DNA of 30,470 bases from SIG424 sp045546695 (GTDB lineage: Bacteria > Bacillota > Clostridia > UBA1212 > UBA1255), in contig JAZQDE010000046.1 in NCBI GenBank assembly GCA_045546695.1, forward strand, positions 1 to 30,470, given 5' to 3'. The notes beneath the pieces were generated by a model. That model was not told the origin of the DNA and ran no database searches. It worked only from the letters and a program-made list of their open reading frames with translations. Positions within the stretch are counted from its first letter, which is position 1, and each line of letters starts with the position of its first letter. Below, one piece after another: positions 15,829-24,600 of the stretch. Made by a program: the position numbers and the translations under genes.

Positions 15829-16236
15829 TTATCCCACAACTGCAGTTTTAACGGCAGCAATGCTACTTTCAGAGCCGGTAAGACGTTCTAAAAGCGACTG
15901 ATCAATACAGCTCACTCCAATAACTACACGGTCTCCGGCACTCAGAGGAACACCTATTATTTCTTCTGCCCCAAAACAATATGTCGTACCCGCATCTTCT
16001 TTATTTTTCAACATCAAACTTATGTTGCAATCCCCGTACCTTGACACATTTTCACATAGATAGTCATATATTTCTTCAGATACTACGCCCTGTGTTGATA
16101 TTGTGTCTGCCACATCATAACAAATGTCATTTATTCTTTCTGTTACTGTTATATGCAATATAAAGGTTATTCCGATCAATACCATGTATACAAATATAAA
16201 AACTGATATAATCTGCGCTATTATTTTCCCTGTCAT
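15829..16236 (-). CDS. TadE-like minor pilin candidate
   Basis: This 135-aa protein has an N-terminal membrane segment (about 8-30) and a small outer domain with four or five Cys. TadE-type pseudopilins have this form and lie in this part of Tad loci. GGAGG is 6 bp before ATG 16236. It is the first gene after the 16257-16283 hairpin, so its expression may be lower than that of the gene before the hairpin. Confidence 0.55.
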   Translation of the reverse strand: MTGKIIAQIISVFIFVYMVLIGITFILHITVTERINDICYDVADTISTQGVVSEEIYDYLCENVSRYGDCNISLMLKNKEDAGTTYCFGAEEIIGVPLSAGDRVVIGVSCIDQSLLERLTGSESSIAAVKTAVVG

Positions 16237-16256
16237 ACACTACCTCCGGTATGTTA

Positions 16257-16283
16257 ACCTCTGTAGATGTTATCTACAGAGGT
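16257..16283 (-). promoter_or_regulatory. Intergenic hairpin downstream of the pilin candidate
   Basis: A perfect 12-bp stem (16257-16268 with 16272-16283) closes on a 3-nt loop. No T-run follows on the minus strand, so it looks like an mRNA 3'-end stabiliser or partial attenuator rather than a full terminator. The ribosome site of the next gene follows. Confidence 0.75.
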
Positions 16284-16324
16284 GTGTTTTGTATTGTGAA
16301 AAGCGAATAAGTACAGCTGATATA

Positions 16325-16696
16325 TTATGCAGCGTCTGTTTCCTGTGATATCAGATAGAAATTAATTGTATCTATCTTGCCATATACATCGTAAATTTTT
16401 TCCATTCTGAACATAGCGTTTTCGCCGCACTCTTCTATGTTTGTGATTGGATCTGTATCATCAGTGCTACTGTATGCGTTTACCGTGAAATCATTCACCG
16501 AACCCCTTGCTATGTAGCTTCTTACAGTACTGATCGGTACAACACTACTGTCATTTAGCATAGCATCCAACCTGGTACTCTCGTTTGTTACTGTATCAGC
16601 AGTATCTCTGAATCCGCCCATCTGGCCGATGATAGCATAACTGATAAGTCCCATTGTCAAAACAATAATTACAATTGTTGCGATTACTTTTTCCAT
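16325..16696 (-). CDS. Candidate major (Flp-like) pilin
   Basis: This 123-aa protein starts MEKVIATIVIIVLTMGLISYAIIGQMGGF, a very short basic leader followed by about 20 hydrophobic residues, as in Flp/Tad-type pilins. The rest is a small polar domain with a single Cys. The ribosome site is the strongest in the locus (AGGAGG, 6 bp before ATG 16696), and a stable hairpin follows the gene; both fit an abundant structural subunit. A classical G/E processing motif is not obvious, so whether and where it is cleaved is open. Confidence 0.55.
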   Translation of the reverse strand: MEKVIATIVIIVLTMGLISYAIIGQMGGFRDTADTVTNESTRLDAMLNDSSVVPISTVRSYIARGSVNDFTVNAYSSTDDTDPITNIEECGENAMFRMEKIYDVYGKIDTINFYLISQETDAA

Positions 16697-16727
16697 AAAT
16701 TTCCTCCTAAAATATAATTAAAATATA

Positions 16728-17138
16728 TCAGGTGCCATCCACAGTCTCTGTCTCTATGTACTCAAAGCTAAAATCACGTGTACCATCTACTGCTTCGTTT
16801 ACTTTAAAAAACATATAATTTTCATCAATTATAGAGTTGATATCTTCATATGTGTTTTCTGTAATCATATTTGTATTTCCCGATTTTTTAATTTTTACAG
16901 AAAAGTTTATTTCATTTATCACATAATAATATAGCAATTCCTTAATATATCTTCCTGATACAATATCATTTAGTTTGGGTACTTCATTGAAAATCACCTC
17001 CTTTATTTTTTCATTTTGATCTGTTATTTCCACAACCCGCGCCATTTGATTTGTCTGATTACGGTAAATTGGGATAACGACCAATAACATCGACAGTATT
17101 ATGACACCAATGATAACGTCTGTAATAATCTGGCTCAT
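16728..17138 (-). CDS. Small membrane-anchored pilin-like protein of the Tad locus
   Basis: This 136-aa protein has an N-terminal membrane segment (about 5-24) followed by a predicted coiled helix and a beta-rich tail, a pilin-like layout. There is no Cys. GGAGG precedes ATG 17138 by 6 bp. It lies 12 bp after the tadC-like gene. It could be a minor pilin or an initiator of the pilus tip; sequence alone does not decide. Confidence 0.55.
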   Translation of the reverse strand: MSQIITDVIIGVIILSMLLVVIPIYRNQTNQMARVVEITDQNEKIKEVIFNEVPKLNDIVSGRYIKELLYYYVINEINFSVKIKKSGNTNMITENTYEDINSIIDENYMFFKVNEAVDGTRDFSFEYIETETVDGT

Positions 17139-17150
17139 ATTAACCTCCTT

Positions 17151-17795
17151 TTATAGACCGGTCATGTCCAACGATGCCAGCCAAGGTTGGAGCATATAAA
17201 TCAGTAGTATTGTCATGGCAACAAACAAGCCGGTTATTCCGATTATATGAATCAGCCCGATTTTCTTTTTTACCAGTCTTGCGTGTGCCCTTTTTTCTTG
17301 TTCGAAATCTCCGGAGATTCCCTTGACAGCCATATCAAAATCATAGAAAAAAGCTATGTTCAGTTTTTCATAAAAAAGCTTACTGTCTATATCCTTTGTG
17401 TCTTCGAGTAACTTCCCAAAAAATTCCTCTCTGTCCAGATTACTTTTTCGCAGGGCCTCCTGAATATCCATAAGGTCTTTTTTATAATAAAAAGATTTAT
17501 CAATCATAGTTTTTATTACAGTTGTAAAATCAACCGGCTTTATGCTGCCTGCAAGAACAAATATCTTTTTTAAAAAACGTAGTTCCTGTCTCTTTTTTGT
17601 TTTTTCCGATTTTTTCTGAAGATACACAATTATGGTAGGAATGTAATATGCAACACATCCGGCCACGAGTGAAATAAACAGATTAAGAATACTCTTATTT
17701 GCGTTTGAAATCCCAAGCACATAATCGGTCACAACAATACATATACCTATAAAAAATACAAAAATTGCAATGGTGAGTCGTTTTTTATAATCCAT
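17151..17795 (-). CDS. TadC-like inner-membrane platform protein
   Basis: This 214-aa protein has two N-terminal membrane segments (about 8-28 and 35-58), a cytoplasmic helical region (60-180) resembling the type II secretion F domain, and a C-terminal segment (about 185-206). The position after tadA and tadB matches TadC, which with TadB forms the platform turned by the ATPase. It is shorter than typical TadC (about 300 aa). The start follows the tadB-like stop by 3 bp, implying coupling. Confidence 0.7.
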   Translation of the reverse strand: MDYKKRLTIAIFVFFIGICIVVTDYVLGISNANKSILNLFISLVAGCVAYYIPTIIVYLQKKSEKTKKRQELRFLKKIFVLAGSIKPVDFTTVIKTMIDKSFYYKKDLMDIQEALRKSNLDREEFFGKLLEDTKDIDSKLFYEKLNIAFFYDFDMAVKGISGDFEQEKRAHARLVKKKIGLIHIIGITGLFVAMTILLIYMLQPWLASLDMTGL

Positions 17796-17798
17796 TCA

Positions 17799-18764
17799 TT
17801 ACACACCCGCTCTTTCTGTATAGAACAAAATCGCGACAATAACGGCTACAATCAATAAATATATTCCTGCAAAGATCAGTCCACCTCTTGAACTATAGTA
17901 TGCCATCTGACCCGGATCCAATATTGTTGAGTTATACATCCGTACGAGTGGTATACCCAGCATAAATAACAAGGCCATTACTATATATCCTGTAGATGCA
18001 GATTTCAGATCTTGTCTGTTTTCCAATTCCTGTATAACATCCTGTATCATCATGTCAAATTGTTCTGAAATATCCTGTCCACCACCGTTATAATGTGCTA
18101 TCCATATTAATTCCAGCAGCATTGTCATATGTGGATCCGAACCGTATTTCTCTTCAACACTGTTAAACGTCTCTTTTGCCCTTTGTGTATCGTTAATCTT
18201 GAGTGCATCGTATATTCTCTGCATATCTCCTTGCACACTACGATGAAAATCAGGCAAACTGACCCCTATTGCTTTCGATATATTCTTCTTGGAAGAAAAT
18301 CTGGAATTTAATATTTTAAGCGTTTCCGGCATCTTCTTCAGATAAGAATTCATTATCAATCCGGATATAATCAAGAATCCAAAAATAACACCTCCGCCAA
18401 GCAACGCAATATATATAAGAGCTATATACCAAAGAGGCAGGCAGGCAATTATAATAATTACTGAGATGACCATCAAAGCAAGAACAGATACAGGTATTAT
18501 TATCATTGCATATTGACTGTTTTTCTCAAAAGACTGTCTGTTGAAGACTGACAGTTTATATGATAATTCACGATGAACCCGTTTAAACACGTTGTTTTTA
18601 CCAAGAAAGTCATAAGCTTTATTGCAGTAGTATTCCATTATTCTCCCGGTTTCCAGATTTCCGTATTTTTTTTGTTTATAAAGTTGCAGTCCCTTGTATA
18701 TAAATACACTCAGAATCATCAATCCCGAAAAAATTAATGTAATGTAAAAAATCACTTTATCCAT
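17799..18764 (-). CDS. TadB-like inner-membrane platform protein
   Basis: This 321-aa protein has an N-terminal membrane segment, a central pair (about 84-135), a cytoplasmic helical F-domain region (140-255), and a C-terminal pair (about 258-275 and 290-315), the layout of TadB/GspF-family proteins. In the F region, a HYNGGGQDISEQFD stretch resembles the conserved G-x-x-L/I core. It overlaps the ATPase gene by 13 bp, and GAGG lies just upstream of ATG 18764. Confidence 0.75.
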   Translation of the reverse strand: MDKVIFYITLIFSGLMILSVFIYKGLQLYKQKKYGNLETGRIMEYYCNKAYDFLGKNNVFKRVHRELSYKLSVFNRQSFEKNSQYAMIIIPVSVLALMVISVIIIIACLPLWYIALIYIALLGGGVIFGFLIISGLIMNSYLKKMPETLKILNSRFSSKKNISKAIGVSLPDFHRSVQGDMQRIYDALKINDTQRAKETFNSVEEKYGSDPHMTMLLELIWIAHYNGGGQDISEQFDMMIQDVIQELENRQDLKSASTGYIVMALLFMLGIPLVRMYNSTILDPGQMAYYSSRGGLIFAGIYLLIVAVIVAILFYTERAGV

Positions 18765-20380
18765 GCCTCGTCCTCCATAAACTGTTCAATCATTTCCATA
18801 CCCGCATATCTCATCATTTTCTTCACATATTTTTCGGAAGGCTTATTTACACAAACCCAATCCTCTTTATTATTGTCAAATACGACAATCGGCCTCAATG
18901 TGTATCTATGTCCCATCAACATATCAAAGAGATATTTACTTGCCAATTTGTAAAACAACTCCTCTGCATCCGGATTGTTCATGCATAACTCTTCACTGCT
19001 TATATCGTTTCCTATAACCTCATGCACGCTGTCAACTACAATCCGCCCTTCAGGAAGTCTTTTCAAGTGGACAATCAAATCAAGGCTGTTTGCCAGGTCT
19101 TCTTCTGCCGTTGCCTTGTCCGTATACATACTGGTCTTCATCATAAGATTCCTGAGGTTAGGAATAACTTCTTTAGGAGAAAGCGAATGCATCGTAGCAC
19201 TCACACCGGCATTAAGCCTCAAAGCTGCATTAATAAGTTCTGAAACTTCATCAGGCAAAGTTATTTCACTTACCACCATTACGTCTCTGGATGTTTTAAG
19301 CAGATAAGCAAATGATTGTGCGAGATTTTTCTTGTTGTTTTCCACTAATGTAATTACATTTTTATGCGGATATTTAACACCAACCTGCAGTTCGTTTTGC
19401 TGGTCAAGAACACCGATGCCCCAGTTATCCGGATACTTTCCAATCATAGATAACAGGAATGTACTCTTGCCTACACCCATATCAGATCCGGAAACTATAA
19501 AACTTCCACGTCCTTTTTGATTCAGCATAAAAAGTTTATACAGTAAAGGATTTATTGTTTTGTATCTGTCACGCAAAACCTCCAGCGTCACAACTTCAAC
19601 GTTGAATATACGTTCATTGTAATAAAAATCGTCTGCAGCCGGTGTTACGTCATATCCGGCAACACTGATCCGGCTTGAATTATGTTTGGCAGTAACAACG
19701 ATAGGATTCTGCATATCGTAATTCAAAGCCGAGTTCTGTGTTGTCTTTTTTTGTATATTAACTATGGTAGTGCTACCTTCAAAAGATAGAAAGGGAAGTC
19801 GAATTTTATTTCCTTTGTAAGTAACGTACACATAGTCTTTATTAAGAATTCCAATCTCATTAACATCCTGGTATTGAAGAGATTCAATACAGTCCTGTCC
19901 GTAGCCCATCGCATATATCAGCGATGCAATAAACAATAAACGTTCGCTCTTATGGTGATACCTTTCCATTATATTTTTTTCACATACAGCGATTTCTCTC
20001 AGGCGTTCGCAGTAAAAAGTATCGCGTATGTTATATTTATCTATTAATGTTCCAAGGCTGATATTAGCAATAAGAAGTTCAAAAATCACATCGTCAGTAT
20101 TAGCGGTTATATCTTCAAAATTAACGGCTTTTTCTATGAAGCTGCTCATAACACTACGACTATACTCCTCAAGAATTCTTACATAGTAGTCGATTATATG
20201 TGATCTGGCTTCTTTATCACCCAAAGCCGCACGGTCTTTCATATCTGTAAGAGTTGACATTGCCTGCATTGCACTTCTTTTGTCAACGCGATACAAAAGA
20301 GCGTACTTTTCCGGGTCCATAAAGCTCTCCCCGACAGTCCTGCTTATATGCCTCCAAACGTTGCTATCTAAATAACTCAT
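18752..20380 (-). CDS. tadA: TadA/CpaF-type secretion ATPase
   Basis: This 542-aa cytoplasmic ATPase of the VirB11/CpaF family powers Tad pilus assembly. Residues 1-280 are an N-terminal helical and beta region. The Walker A motif is GSDMGVGKST (Lys305), followed by a DQQNELQ Asp-box equivalent, a Walker B-like VMVVSEI, and ATMHSLSP, the conserved His-box. In classical CpaF the Asp box is usually acidic (DxxxE) and Walker B reads GE; here both are slightly altered but recognisable. The start ATG 20380 is one base after the CpaB-like stop, without a strong site, so it is probably coupled. Confidence 0.88.
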   Translation of the reverse strand: MSYLDSNVWRHISRTVGESFMDPEKYALLYRVDKRSAMQAMSTLTDMKDRAALGDKEARSHIIDYYVRILEEYSRSVMSSFIEKAVNFEDITANTDDVIFELLIANISLGTLIDKYNIRDTFYCERLREIAVCEKNIMERYHHKSERLLFIASLIYAMGYGQDCIESLQYQDVNEIGILNKDYVYVTYKGNKIRLPFLSFEGSTTIVNIQKKTTQNSALNYDMQNPIVVTAKHNSSRISVAGYDVTPAADDFYYNERIFNVEVVTLEVLRDRYKTINPLLYKLFMLNQKGRGSFIVSGSDMGVGKSTFLLSMIGKYPDNWGIGVLDQQNELQVGVKYPHKNVITLVENNKKNLAQSFAYLLKTSRDVMVVSEITLPDEVSELINAALRLNAGVSATMHSLSPKEVIPNLRNLMMKTSMYTDKATAEEDLANSLDLIVHLKRLPEGRIVVDSVHEVIGNDISSEELCMNNPDAEELFYKLASKYLFDMLMGHRYTLRPIVVFDNNKEDWVCVNKPSEKYVKKMMRYAGMEMIEQFMEDEAWIK

Positions 20381-20381
20381 G

Positions 20382-21083
20382 TCAAAAATCTATATGATAA
20401 TACGTTTTCATCGACGCCGCCTGGTTTTCATCATGATATATACGTATATCAAGCACACCATCTTCTTTGGCATGAATCAGATCGCTGTATTCTGCTTCTG
20501 TTACAGATATAACTATCGTATACATATCATTGCTGTCTTTTTCATATGTACCGTTTTTCTGATCAATCGCTATGTCGTATATCTGAACTTTTGGCACAAC
20601 AACGTCATATCCATCTTCGTAACAAACAAGTACGTCCACATAGTTTCCTATCATAGCGTGATCTGCAACGAGGCCGGCAATTTTAAACTCTTTAAGTCGC
20701 TCATCCGGATCATTAACAGACTCAAATTGTGTGAAATTACTATATGAAACTTGTTGTCCGCCACATATCGTGTAATAGACTTCGCATCCAATAATATCGT
20801 CAAACGAAGACACATAATCTGATGTAAGGGCAGCTTTTGGGACATCAACAATCTTGAAATTCGCACGGTTTATTTCTGTTATAACGCTACCTTCCAAAAG
20901 AGGTGTCGCACCATCATATATCAGAACCTGTTTATACGACATAAGCTCCTGTGCCAACCTCGCATCGAAGCCTTTTTGCATATCTTTCTTAACTGAGGGT
21001 ATCACAACAAAAGTATAAATACCCGCCACAAGAGCCACTACAACAAAAAGCAATGCGATTTTTACAATATAATTCTTTTTCAT
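20382..21083 (-). CDS. CpaB/RcpC-like pilus assembly protein
   Basis: This 233-aa protein has one N-terminal membrane segment (about 7-29) and an extracytoplasmic beta-rich domain with SAF-like features (the stretch from about 60: EGSVITEINRANFKIVDVP, then a region ending MIGNYVDVLV). CpaB/RcpC proteins of Tad loci have this layout, and the position before tadA agrees. It begins one base after the kinase-like gene (AGGGAGAG upstream of ATG 21083). Confidence 0.7.
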   Translation of the reverse strand: MKKNYIVKIALLFVVVALVAGIYTFVVIPSVKKDMQKGFDARLAQELMSYKQVLIYDGATPLLEGSVITEINRANFKIVDVPKAALTSDYVSSFDDIIGCEVYYTICGGQQVSYSNFTQFESVNDPDERLKEFKIAGLVADHAMIGNYVDVLVCYEDGYDVVVPKVQIYDIAIDQKNGTYEKDSNDMYTIVISVTEAEYSDLIHAKEDGVLDIRIYHDENQAASMKTYYHIDF

Positions 21084-21084
21084 A

Positions 21085-22605
21085 TCAAACTCTCCCTGTC
21101 TTTCTATTCAATAATCTATTAATAATTTTTTCGTATTGTCCGGGATTACCTTCCGGTGCCGCAAGTTTTCCGTCAACGCCATAGTTTTTCTTATATTGTC
21201 TGCAATCCAGTCTGTTTACTGATCCCAGATACTGTTTTTGTCCCACCATTATTTTCACAGACTCCTCCGGCAAACTGTTTTTCTCATCGTAATCCCACGC
21301 CACATAAAGAACCTTGCTTGCATCGTATCCATTCCTTACTGCATGACTTTTAAAAAACTGATATACAGCTTCAATATCATCAATATTTGATTGTGGTGTA
21401 GTTATAATATAATCACAAAGACAACACATAATATCAGACGTGACGTCATCGTCATTGCGGTCCGTTGCTATAATAACAATGTCAAAATGCTGTTTTGCCC
21501 ACTCAATAAAATCCTGAGCCTCTTCGTAGTCATCCAGAATTATTTCCTCTACGAAATTCATGCCACTTATATATAATTCTTTGTCTTCAGATACTTTGTG
21601 CAGGCACTTTTTCTTAATCCATTCAGCCCTCCCCTTATAGAAAAGGACGTTCTTTTCATGTCCCGGAAATGGCGTCGGATACGACACAACGGAGGCGTTG
21701 TCGCTTACCTGAAATGCATTGTGTTCACTTCTGTGTGTAAAATACTCCCCCGGCATACTGTAGTAAACAAGCCTGTTTTCCCCTCTCTCTGACAAAGCAA
21801 ATATTCCAACAGTCTTGTCGTATTTTTCTGCCAGAACGCTCCCCAATTCTCCTGAAAAACACATGTTATAGTCTATAAGTACCGACAATGATTTTTCGTG
21901 TTCTTCATCGTAAGAGGAAAATGCTTCCTTTACTTCAAAAACACTTGTATACCTGTCTTCTATATAAAACGACGTGCATTTAGCTATTATTTTACTTATA
22001 CGCAAGCTGACATTTTCAATCCCGGAGAAAAGAGCTTCCGCTACTTTTCCGATTGAAAAAATATCGCTCTGTACCACACCTTTTCCGAAAAAAGTCTCCG
22101 GCGCGCTGTAACCTTCACTTACAATCCGTACGGTCGAATTACCTTCTTCACTGTCGCCGGAGATCGTCCTGGCGCTCTCAAAGTCTATTAAATAAATCTC
22201 GTTCTTGTCATTTATCATTATATTTGATGGTTTTATATCAAGATGCAGATATCCGTAGTCTGATTTATGTAATGCCTCTACAACAGAACACAATTGAAGT
22301 ATTATTCCGGTAACATTTTCTTCGTTATCCTGAGAGCGACATTTTATATATTCCTCAAGCGTAATGCCCTCTATCCACTCTTCAGCCATATACCGGCTCT
22401 CCTCATCTTCAAAACTACATATAAACCCGGGAACACCCTTACAGGAGACCGATGTCAGCACGGCGATCTCGTTTACAGCACCCAAATCACCTCTTTCCCA
22501 TCTTTTAATACATACATTTCGGCCCGTGGCGGTATCTTTGGCCATTGTGGTTTTATTCTTGTTCAAAAAAGCGTATTCAAATCGTCCGTGCGCAACATCA
22601 TGCAT
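21085..22605 (-). CDS. Protein-kinase-like domain fused to a CpaE/TadZ-like domain
   Basis: This 506-aa protein opens the Tad operon. Residues 1-250 are a Hanks-type Ser/Thr kinase fold: Lys34 in VCIK, Glu46, the catalytic loop H121-L-D123-I-K125-P-S-N128, and a YSAPE motif at 166-170. The Gly-rich loop is not evident, and DFG reads D141-F-E143, so activity may be altered. Residues of about 260-506 lack a P-loop but resemble the receiver-less, MinD-like CpaE/TadZ family: a region FDIVIIATDR followed by CDYIITTPQ corresponds to the strands bearing the ATPase core. CpaE/TadZ localises the pilus machine, so the fusion may couple phosphorylation to pilus placement. The start is ATG 22605, with AAGGAGGAG 7 bp upstream. 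This is inference for the C-terminal half. Confidence 0.75.
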   Translation of the reverse strand: MHDVAHGRFEYAFLNKNKTTMAKDTATGRNVCIKRWERGDLGAVNEIAVLTSVSCKGVPGFICSFEDEESRYMAEEWIEGITLEEYIKCRSQDNEENVTGIILQLCSVVEALHKSDYGYLHLDIKPSNIMINDKNEIYLIDFESARTISGDSEEGNSTVRIVSEGYSAPETFFGKGVVQSDIFSIGKVAEALFSGIENVSLRISKIIAKCTSFYIEDRYTSVFEVKEAFSSYDEEHEKSLSVLIDYNMCFSGELGSVLAEKYDKTVGIFALSERGENRLVYYSMPGEYFTHRSEHNAFQVSDNASVVSYPTPFPGHEKNVLFYKGRAEWIKKKCLHKVSEDKELYISGMNFVEEIILDDYEEAQDFIEWAKQHFDIVIIATDRNDDDVTSDIMCCLCDYIITTPQSNIDDIEAVYQFFKSHAVRNGYDASKVLYVAWDYDEKNSLPEESVKIMVGQKQYLGSVNRLDCRQYKKNYGVDGKLAAPEGNPGQYEKIINRLLNRKTGRV

Positions 22606-22730
22606 ACGTATGCTCCTCCTTCGTTTCCTGCGTCCTTGCAGGTTGACAAAATAATACCGCTTCCTGATTCTCAAATATACAGCCACAATATTTCCCGTTT
22701 TTCTCATTGCGACATACGAAAAAAGCACAA

Positions 22731-22764
22731 AAAAACCCGTATTTTCACACAAATACGGGTTTTT
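22731..22764 (-). terminator. Terminator between the amidase gene and the Tad operon
   Basis: A perfect 14-bp stem (22731-22744 with 22751-22764) has a 6-nt loop; on the minus strand it ends in seven U residues. It lies 70 bp after the amidase stop. The remaining gap to the kinase-like gene (22606-22730) has a small CCTGC/GCAGG hairpin (22627-22642), but I found no convincing promoter there, though one is expected. Confidence 0.92.
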
Positions 22765-22833
22765 TAAAACTTCAGGAGCTTCATTTTATATGCATTTTAT
22801 TTCCCAAAAGTTCATTTCTCCACTATTTTCCAT

Positions 22834-23607
22834 TCACTTTTTTTCAGTACTCTGAGGCACTTCTACAGTGAAATACGCATCCACTCCGGCCTTGATTGCT
22901 TCAGATATTTTTTGCTGGTAAGCCGGGTCAATCAGCTTCTTTTCCTCTTCCTCATTAGATAAAAAACCGCACTCAAGCAGTACCGTTGTTACCTTACAGT
23001 CTTTTGTAATAATTATATCATCCGCCTTCAGTATCGCTTCTCTTTTATTGTTTTCATCAAGAAATGCCCTCATACTGTCCTGCAGGCAGATTGCCAATTT
23101 TTTACTGGACAAAGACTCTTTTGTGTAAAAAGCCTGCGCGCCGCTATATTTATTATCTGTAAAAGAATTAAGATGAATACTTATAACAATATCGGCGCCA
23201 CTTTCGTCCATAATCTGCTTTCTGCGCAGCAAATCCTGCCTTCTTTTCGCTGTCATTGACAAATTTTCACCTTCGTATACAAGCGTATCCTCTGTTCTTG
23301 TCATAACGACTGTATATCCTGCTTTTTCCAGTAAAACGCGTGTGTTGTCTGCAATTGTCAGTGTTATATCTTTTTCACAAGCTCCTGAAAAGCTGCTCAC
23401 CGCACCGGGATCTTCTCCACCGTGGCCTGCGTCTATAACGACCTTTTTACCGACAGTAATCAACGTCGGAATCGTATTTACTTCGGCTGTTTCATTTTCC
23501 TGTGTGCCACTGCTGCCGGCTACAATGTTTATTCCAATTATTGCCATTATAAATGCGAGAATAAGGCTGCCAAGTATTATATTGGTTTTTCTCATTATAA
23601 GTATCAT
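22834..23607 (-). CDS. N-acetylmuramoyl-L-alanine amidase, CwlD-like
   Basis: This 257-aa zinc amidase (Amidase_3) cleaves the bond between MurNAc and L-Ala in peptidoglycan. An N-terminal membrane anchor or signal (about 8-30) places it outside the membrane. The zinc ligands and catalytic Glu are intact: His62 (DAGHGG), Glu78, His145 (SIHLNS), and Glu212 (LLECGFLSN). Length and single-domain layout match CwlD, which in spore formers makes muramic-delta-lactam; here it could equally serve growth or pilus passage through the wall. The start is ATG 23607 after AGGGGGTG, which lies in a hairpin (see 23614-23658). Confidence 0.92.
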   Translation of the reverse strand: MILIMRKTNIILGSLILAFIMAIIGINIVAGSSGTQENETAEVNTIPTLITVGKKVVIDAGHGGEDPGAVSSFSGACEKDITLTIADNTRVLLEKAGYTVVMTRTEDTLVYEGENLSMTAKRRQDLLRRKQIMDESGADIVISIHLNSFTDNKYSGAQAFYTKESLSSKKLAICLQDSMRAFLDENNKREAILKADDIIITKDCKVTTVLLECGFLSNEEEEKKLIDPAYQQKISEAIKAGVDAYFTVEVPQSTEKK

Positions 23608-23613
23608 ATAAAG

Positions 23614-23658
23614 ACACCCCCTGTAATTTACGTATTAAAAACATATTACAGAGGGTGT
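23614..23658 (-). promoter_or_regulatory. Hairpin burying the amidase ribosome binding site
   Basis: On the minus-strand RNA, arms 23645-23658 and 23614-23627 pair over 14 positions, with one G-U, and a 17-nt loop. The downstream arm contains GGGGGTG, the only good ribosome site of the amidase gene, 6 bases from its ATG. The site would be hidden whenever the hairpin forms. There is no U-run after it in the direction of transcription, so it is not a classical terminator. Confidence 0.65.
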
Positions 23659-23676
23659 ATTTTTATTACTCATTTT

Positions 23677-24600
23677 TTAGGAAACAAGGTCATGAACGTT
23701 TCCGCCGAGGTCTGTTATTATATTGAAAAGCGTAAGCAATGTTTCTCTTTCCTGCTTATCCTCCGGCGGTTTTATATGTTCACCATAAACATCTTTGATG
23801 AATTTTTTCATCATCGGAATCGCTTTCGGACTTCCATATGCTCCCAGTACGAAGAACATATTCAGCTTTTCACCGAGCGTTGATGCTGATTTGAACATTT
23901 GTCTCAAAAACTGGTAAAGTTCTTCTGTTTTGTACTCCGTCTCAGCCAGAAGCGTCAGCACGATATGCTTTGAATAATCCTTAAAGAAATCTTCTTTTAT
24001 GAGTTCAAACACGCGTTCGGGATCGATTTTGCACATATATCCAACCGTAGTCTCCGTAATTGAATCATTTTTAACATTGAGATTTTCCAGAATATCTGTT
24101 GCAATATCAAAATAATCTGCCTTCATATTGGTGAAAAGCTCAATCAGTTTGATAATTCCATCTGAATTGATGATATCCTGCTTGTCGATATCTTTTGCAT
24201 ACGTATCAACCGCCAGGGATGATTTTCTGCTGTTATACAGCGCTGTGAAATACTCTTTGGCATCCATTTTTTCACATACAAGATTATATAAAAACGCAGG
24301 TACGTTGGACATCAGTTCGTCGAGAAACATATCCATAGCGCATTTTATATCCTCTTCTTGCCAGTCAGCCGTTATTTTCTGAACATATTCGCCGTTTGTC
24401 ATAGAAAACGCTTCGCTGTATTCTGCCATCCAGCGCGCTTCACGTTCATTTTCAGAAAGTAAATCTTCATCATAGAATCCTGTTGAAATAAATTCCTGGT
24501 CGTAATTCGGATTCAGATTACGGTCATAAACTTTGTTGTAATATTCATCAAGGCTTCTTGATATAGCAGCACAAAATTCTCTGTTATCTTTGTTTATCAT
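23677..24600 (-). CDS. Helical-repeat protein of unknown function
   Basis: This 307-aa acidic cytoplasmic protein appears almost wholly alpha-helical, with repeat-like helical pairs from about residue 130 to 290 suggesting HEAT/ARM-type packing and a protein-binding role. No catalytic motif or membrane segment is seen. The start is ATG 24600 (GAGAG about 9 bp upstream); an in-frame GTG at 24609 is less likely. It overlaps the preceding membrane-protein gene by 17 bp, so the two are probably coupled and may work together. Confidence 0.7.
   Translation of the reverse strand: MINKDNREFCAAISRSLDEYYNKVYDRNLNPNYDQEFISTGFYDEDLLSENEREARWMAEYSEAFSMTNGEYVQKITADWQEEDIKCAMDMFLDELMSNVPAFLYNLVCEKMDAKEYFTALYNSRKSSLAVDTYAKDIDKQDIINSDGIIKLIELFTNMKADYFDIATDILENLNVKNDSITETTVGYMCKIDPERVFELIKEDFFKDYSKHIVLTLLAETEYKTEELYQFLRQMFKSASTLGEKLNMFFVLGAYGSPKAIPMMKKFIKDVYGEHIKPPEDKQERETLLTLFNIITDLGGNVHDLVS

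Noticed and set aside
22606..22752. Longer N-terminus of the kinase-like protein
   Set aside because: The upstream codons have basic, non-conserved sequence and run into the terminator hairpin; a strong ribosome site fixes the start at 22605.
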